Shown here in pieces: positions 14,936 through 15,732 of a stretch of 15,732 nt of DNA (position 1 is its first letter; each line of letters begins with the position of its first letter). The stretch covers positions 1 to 15,732 of the forward strand of contig NZ_CAXRBQ010000045.1 of the NCBI RefSeq assembly GCF_964228735.1, in the 5' to 3' direction. The translations under genes and the position numbers were made by a program. The stretch is from Pontibacterium sp964228735 (GTDB lineage Bacteria > Pseudomonadota > Gammaproteobacteria > Pseudomonadales > Balneatricaceae). Under the pieces are notes generated by a model, which saw nothing but the letters and a program-made list of their open reading frames with translations, was not told the origin of the DNA and made no database searches.

Positions 14936-15286
14936 ATGGCGCTGCCCAATGACCTACGTGTTACAAAACAGACTGAAGACCAGCTTCGCCGACTAAAGCA
15001 GTACACAGGCCTTACGAACAATGTAATCGCCCGTATTGGCTTTATGCGCTCTATGGAAAAAGGATATACCTATCGAGAAAACAAGGTCTCGCTAGATGGT
15101 AATCTCGTACTGAATAAACATACCTGGCTAGGAGATACCAGCCAGTACACTGAACTTCTGCTAAAGCAGAAATACCCAGACTTTGACCAAACACAGATGC
15201 TCAAAGCCTGGGCTGCTCATGTTGAGGAAGGAATTGCAAGCATTCGCAATCTTAAGAGCATTGGGGAGTTTTCTGCAGCTTTATAG
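14936..15286 (+). CDS. dndE: DndE, DNA-binding subunit of the phosphorothioation complex
   Basis: The product is 116 residues, the family size. It opens with the conserved helix region LRVTKQTEDQLRRLKQYTGL, followed by NNVIARIGFMRSME (28-41), the usual DndE N-terminal core, and the loop LDGNLVLNKHTWLGD (53-67). DndE assembles as a small oligomer that binds nicked double-stranded DNA through basic residues of this region. It works with DndC and DndD. AGGAGG ends 9 bases before the ATG, inside the last dndD codons, so it has its own strong ribosome-binding site. Its last codons form the left arm and loop of a hairpin terminator. Confidence 0.95.
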   Translation: MALPNDLRVTKQTEDQLRRLKQYTGLTNNVIARIGFMRSMEKGYTYRENKVSLDGNLVLNKHTWLGDTSQYTELLLKQKYPDFDQTQMLKAWAAHVEEGIASIRNLKSIGEFSAAL

Positions 15287-15297
15287 CTGCAGAGAAC
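15268..15297 (+). terminator. Hairpin terminator overlapping the dndE stop codon
   Basis: GTTTTCTGCAGCT (15268-15280) pairs with AGCTGCAGAGAAC (15285-15297) over 13 positions including one G-T pair, around a TTAT loop. The stop codon TAG (15284-15286) lies across the loop and the right arm. The tail (TTTAACGTTT) is only moderately T-rich. It closes the dnd operon before the convergent HNH remnant, and may end both. Confidence 0.65.
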
Positions 15298-15305
15298 TTT
15301 AACGT

Positions 15306-15629
15306 TTAAGCTAATTCTCGACCTAGCAGCATTATGCTAGCAATATCATTTACAACACGTTTTGCTCGAAGCTCTATTGCTTTCTTATTCCATTCTTCGA
15401 ATTTTTCCGCTACCTCACGGGCAATTACCAAGCTGCTTTTCTTGTAGAATGGCGATTTTTTAGCAAAGCTACCGTCACCACAGCGGACATTTTCCTCTAG
15501 AGTAAGCAGCGTGAGATTGCCAATTGAATTCACCAAATCCTCACTAACTTCCCCTCCTGTCATTGAACGACTATGAATGTGTTCAATAGAGAAGGCCGGG
15601 CTATTCACAACAACAGAGTTACTGTGCAT
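15306..15629 (-). pseudogene. C-terminal HNH (DUF1524, GmrSD/SspE-like) nuclease remnant
   Basis: The open frame gives 107 residues. It carries the DUF1524 HNH pattern: SIEHIHSRS with the catalytic-type His17, NSIGNLTLL (35-42), Asn47, then F-AKKSPFYKKSS and a final EEW-KKAIELRAKRV helix. These are the C-terminal features of DUF262/DUF1524 proteins such as GmrSD-type and SspE, usually several hundred residues long. The frame starts only 15 residues before the EHI motif, and an in-frame TGA lies at 15645-15647, so the DUF262 half and the first part of the HNH domain are missing. A weak AGG 9 bases before the ATG leaves open a short expressed protein. It converges on dndE and is AT-rich like the island. 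It is probably the remainder of a nuclease gene; a link to phosphorothioate restriction is inference. Confidence 0.6.
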
Positions 15630-15732
15630 TTTGTATAACCTGAATCAGTGAATTCATCTGCTATTGCCGTGCCACCGCATTGAATATAACCACATTCTTT
15701 AACACCGCTCGATCTTATCCGGATTCTGCCGC
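15630..15732. other. Right-edge sequence upstream of the HNH remnant, unassigned
   Basis: These 103 bases do not continue the nuclease in any minus-strand frame: two frames have stops, and the third (open from the edge to about 15608) shows no DUF1524 or DUF262 features. The switch from homologous to unrelated sequence near 15629-15650 suggests a recombination or deletion junction. I recognise no insertion-sequence end, tRNA or repeat. Confidence 0.4.

Noticed and set aside
1..15732. CRISPR array, tRNA or rRNA genes, intact transposase
   Set aside because: No regularly spaced direct repeats, no cloverleaf-like segments and no transposase motifs were seen on either strand.

Overview
The window looks like chromosome of a marine-type gammaproteobacterium. 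This rests on a QseBC/PmrAB-style two-component system, a YqiA/YcfP-type esterase and a DndBCDE cluster of the proteobacterial layout. No 16S rRNA or species marker is present, so the genus is not assigned. By eye, positions 1 to about 9,800 have the composition of a moderately GC core genome. From about 9,800 to the right edge the DNA is clearly more AT-rich, as expected for an acquired defence island.

Left part (1-7,597): the C-terminal end of a LysR-type regulator enters from the left on the plus strand and overlaps tail-to-tail with a small secreted protein of unknown family. Next comes a tightly packed minus-strand run of eight genes (7,597 down to 733) with junctions from a few bases of gap to a few bases of overlap. 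In transcription order it encodes a PepSY periplasmic protein, an OmpR/PhoB-type response regulator, a sensor histidine kinase, a secreted protein of unknown family, a P-loop NTPase, an ABC-type permease/ATPase fusion, an alpha/beta hydrolase and a small lipoprotein. A hairpin at 679-708 ends the run. Three spaced CTTAA elements upstream of the PepSY gene resemble a PmrA/QseB-type operator and suggest autoregulation. The run looks like an envelope-sensing system transcribed together with an uncharacterised export/processing module whose ABC ATPase has lost several catalytic residues.

Middle part (7,598-9,798): a plus-strand YqiA/YcfP-like esterase converges on a minus-strand acetyl-CoA hydrolase/CoA-transferase. 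The two share a strong bidirectional terminator.

Right part (9,799-15,732): an AT-rich 371-base intergenic region precedes dndB-dndC-dndD-dndE, the DNA phosphorothioation genes that replace a non-bridging backbone oxygen with sulfur. The genes are joined by ATGA, TGATG and 1-base junctions. A palindrome overlaps the likely dndB promoter, and a 13-bp hairpin overlaps the dndE stop codon. No dndA and no dndFGH are in the window, so sulfur is probably supplied by a housekeeping cysteine desulfurase elsewhere. The gene next to dndE, on the opposite strand, is only the C-terminal HNH (DUF1524, GmrSD/SspE-type) part of a DUF262/DUF1524-like nuclease, probably a decayed restriction partner. The dnd locus is the clearest defence system here. 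The two-component/P-loop/ABC/hydrolase/lipoprotein operon is the best candidate for something undescribed.
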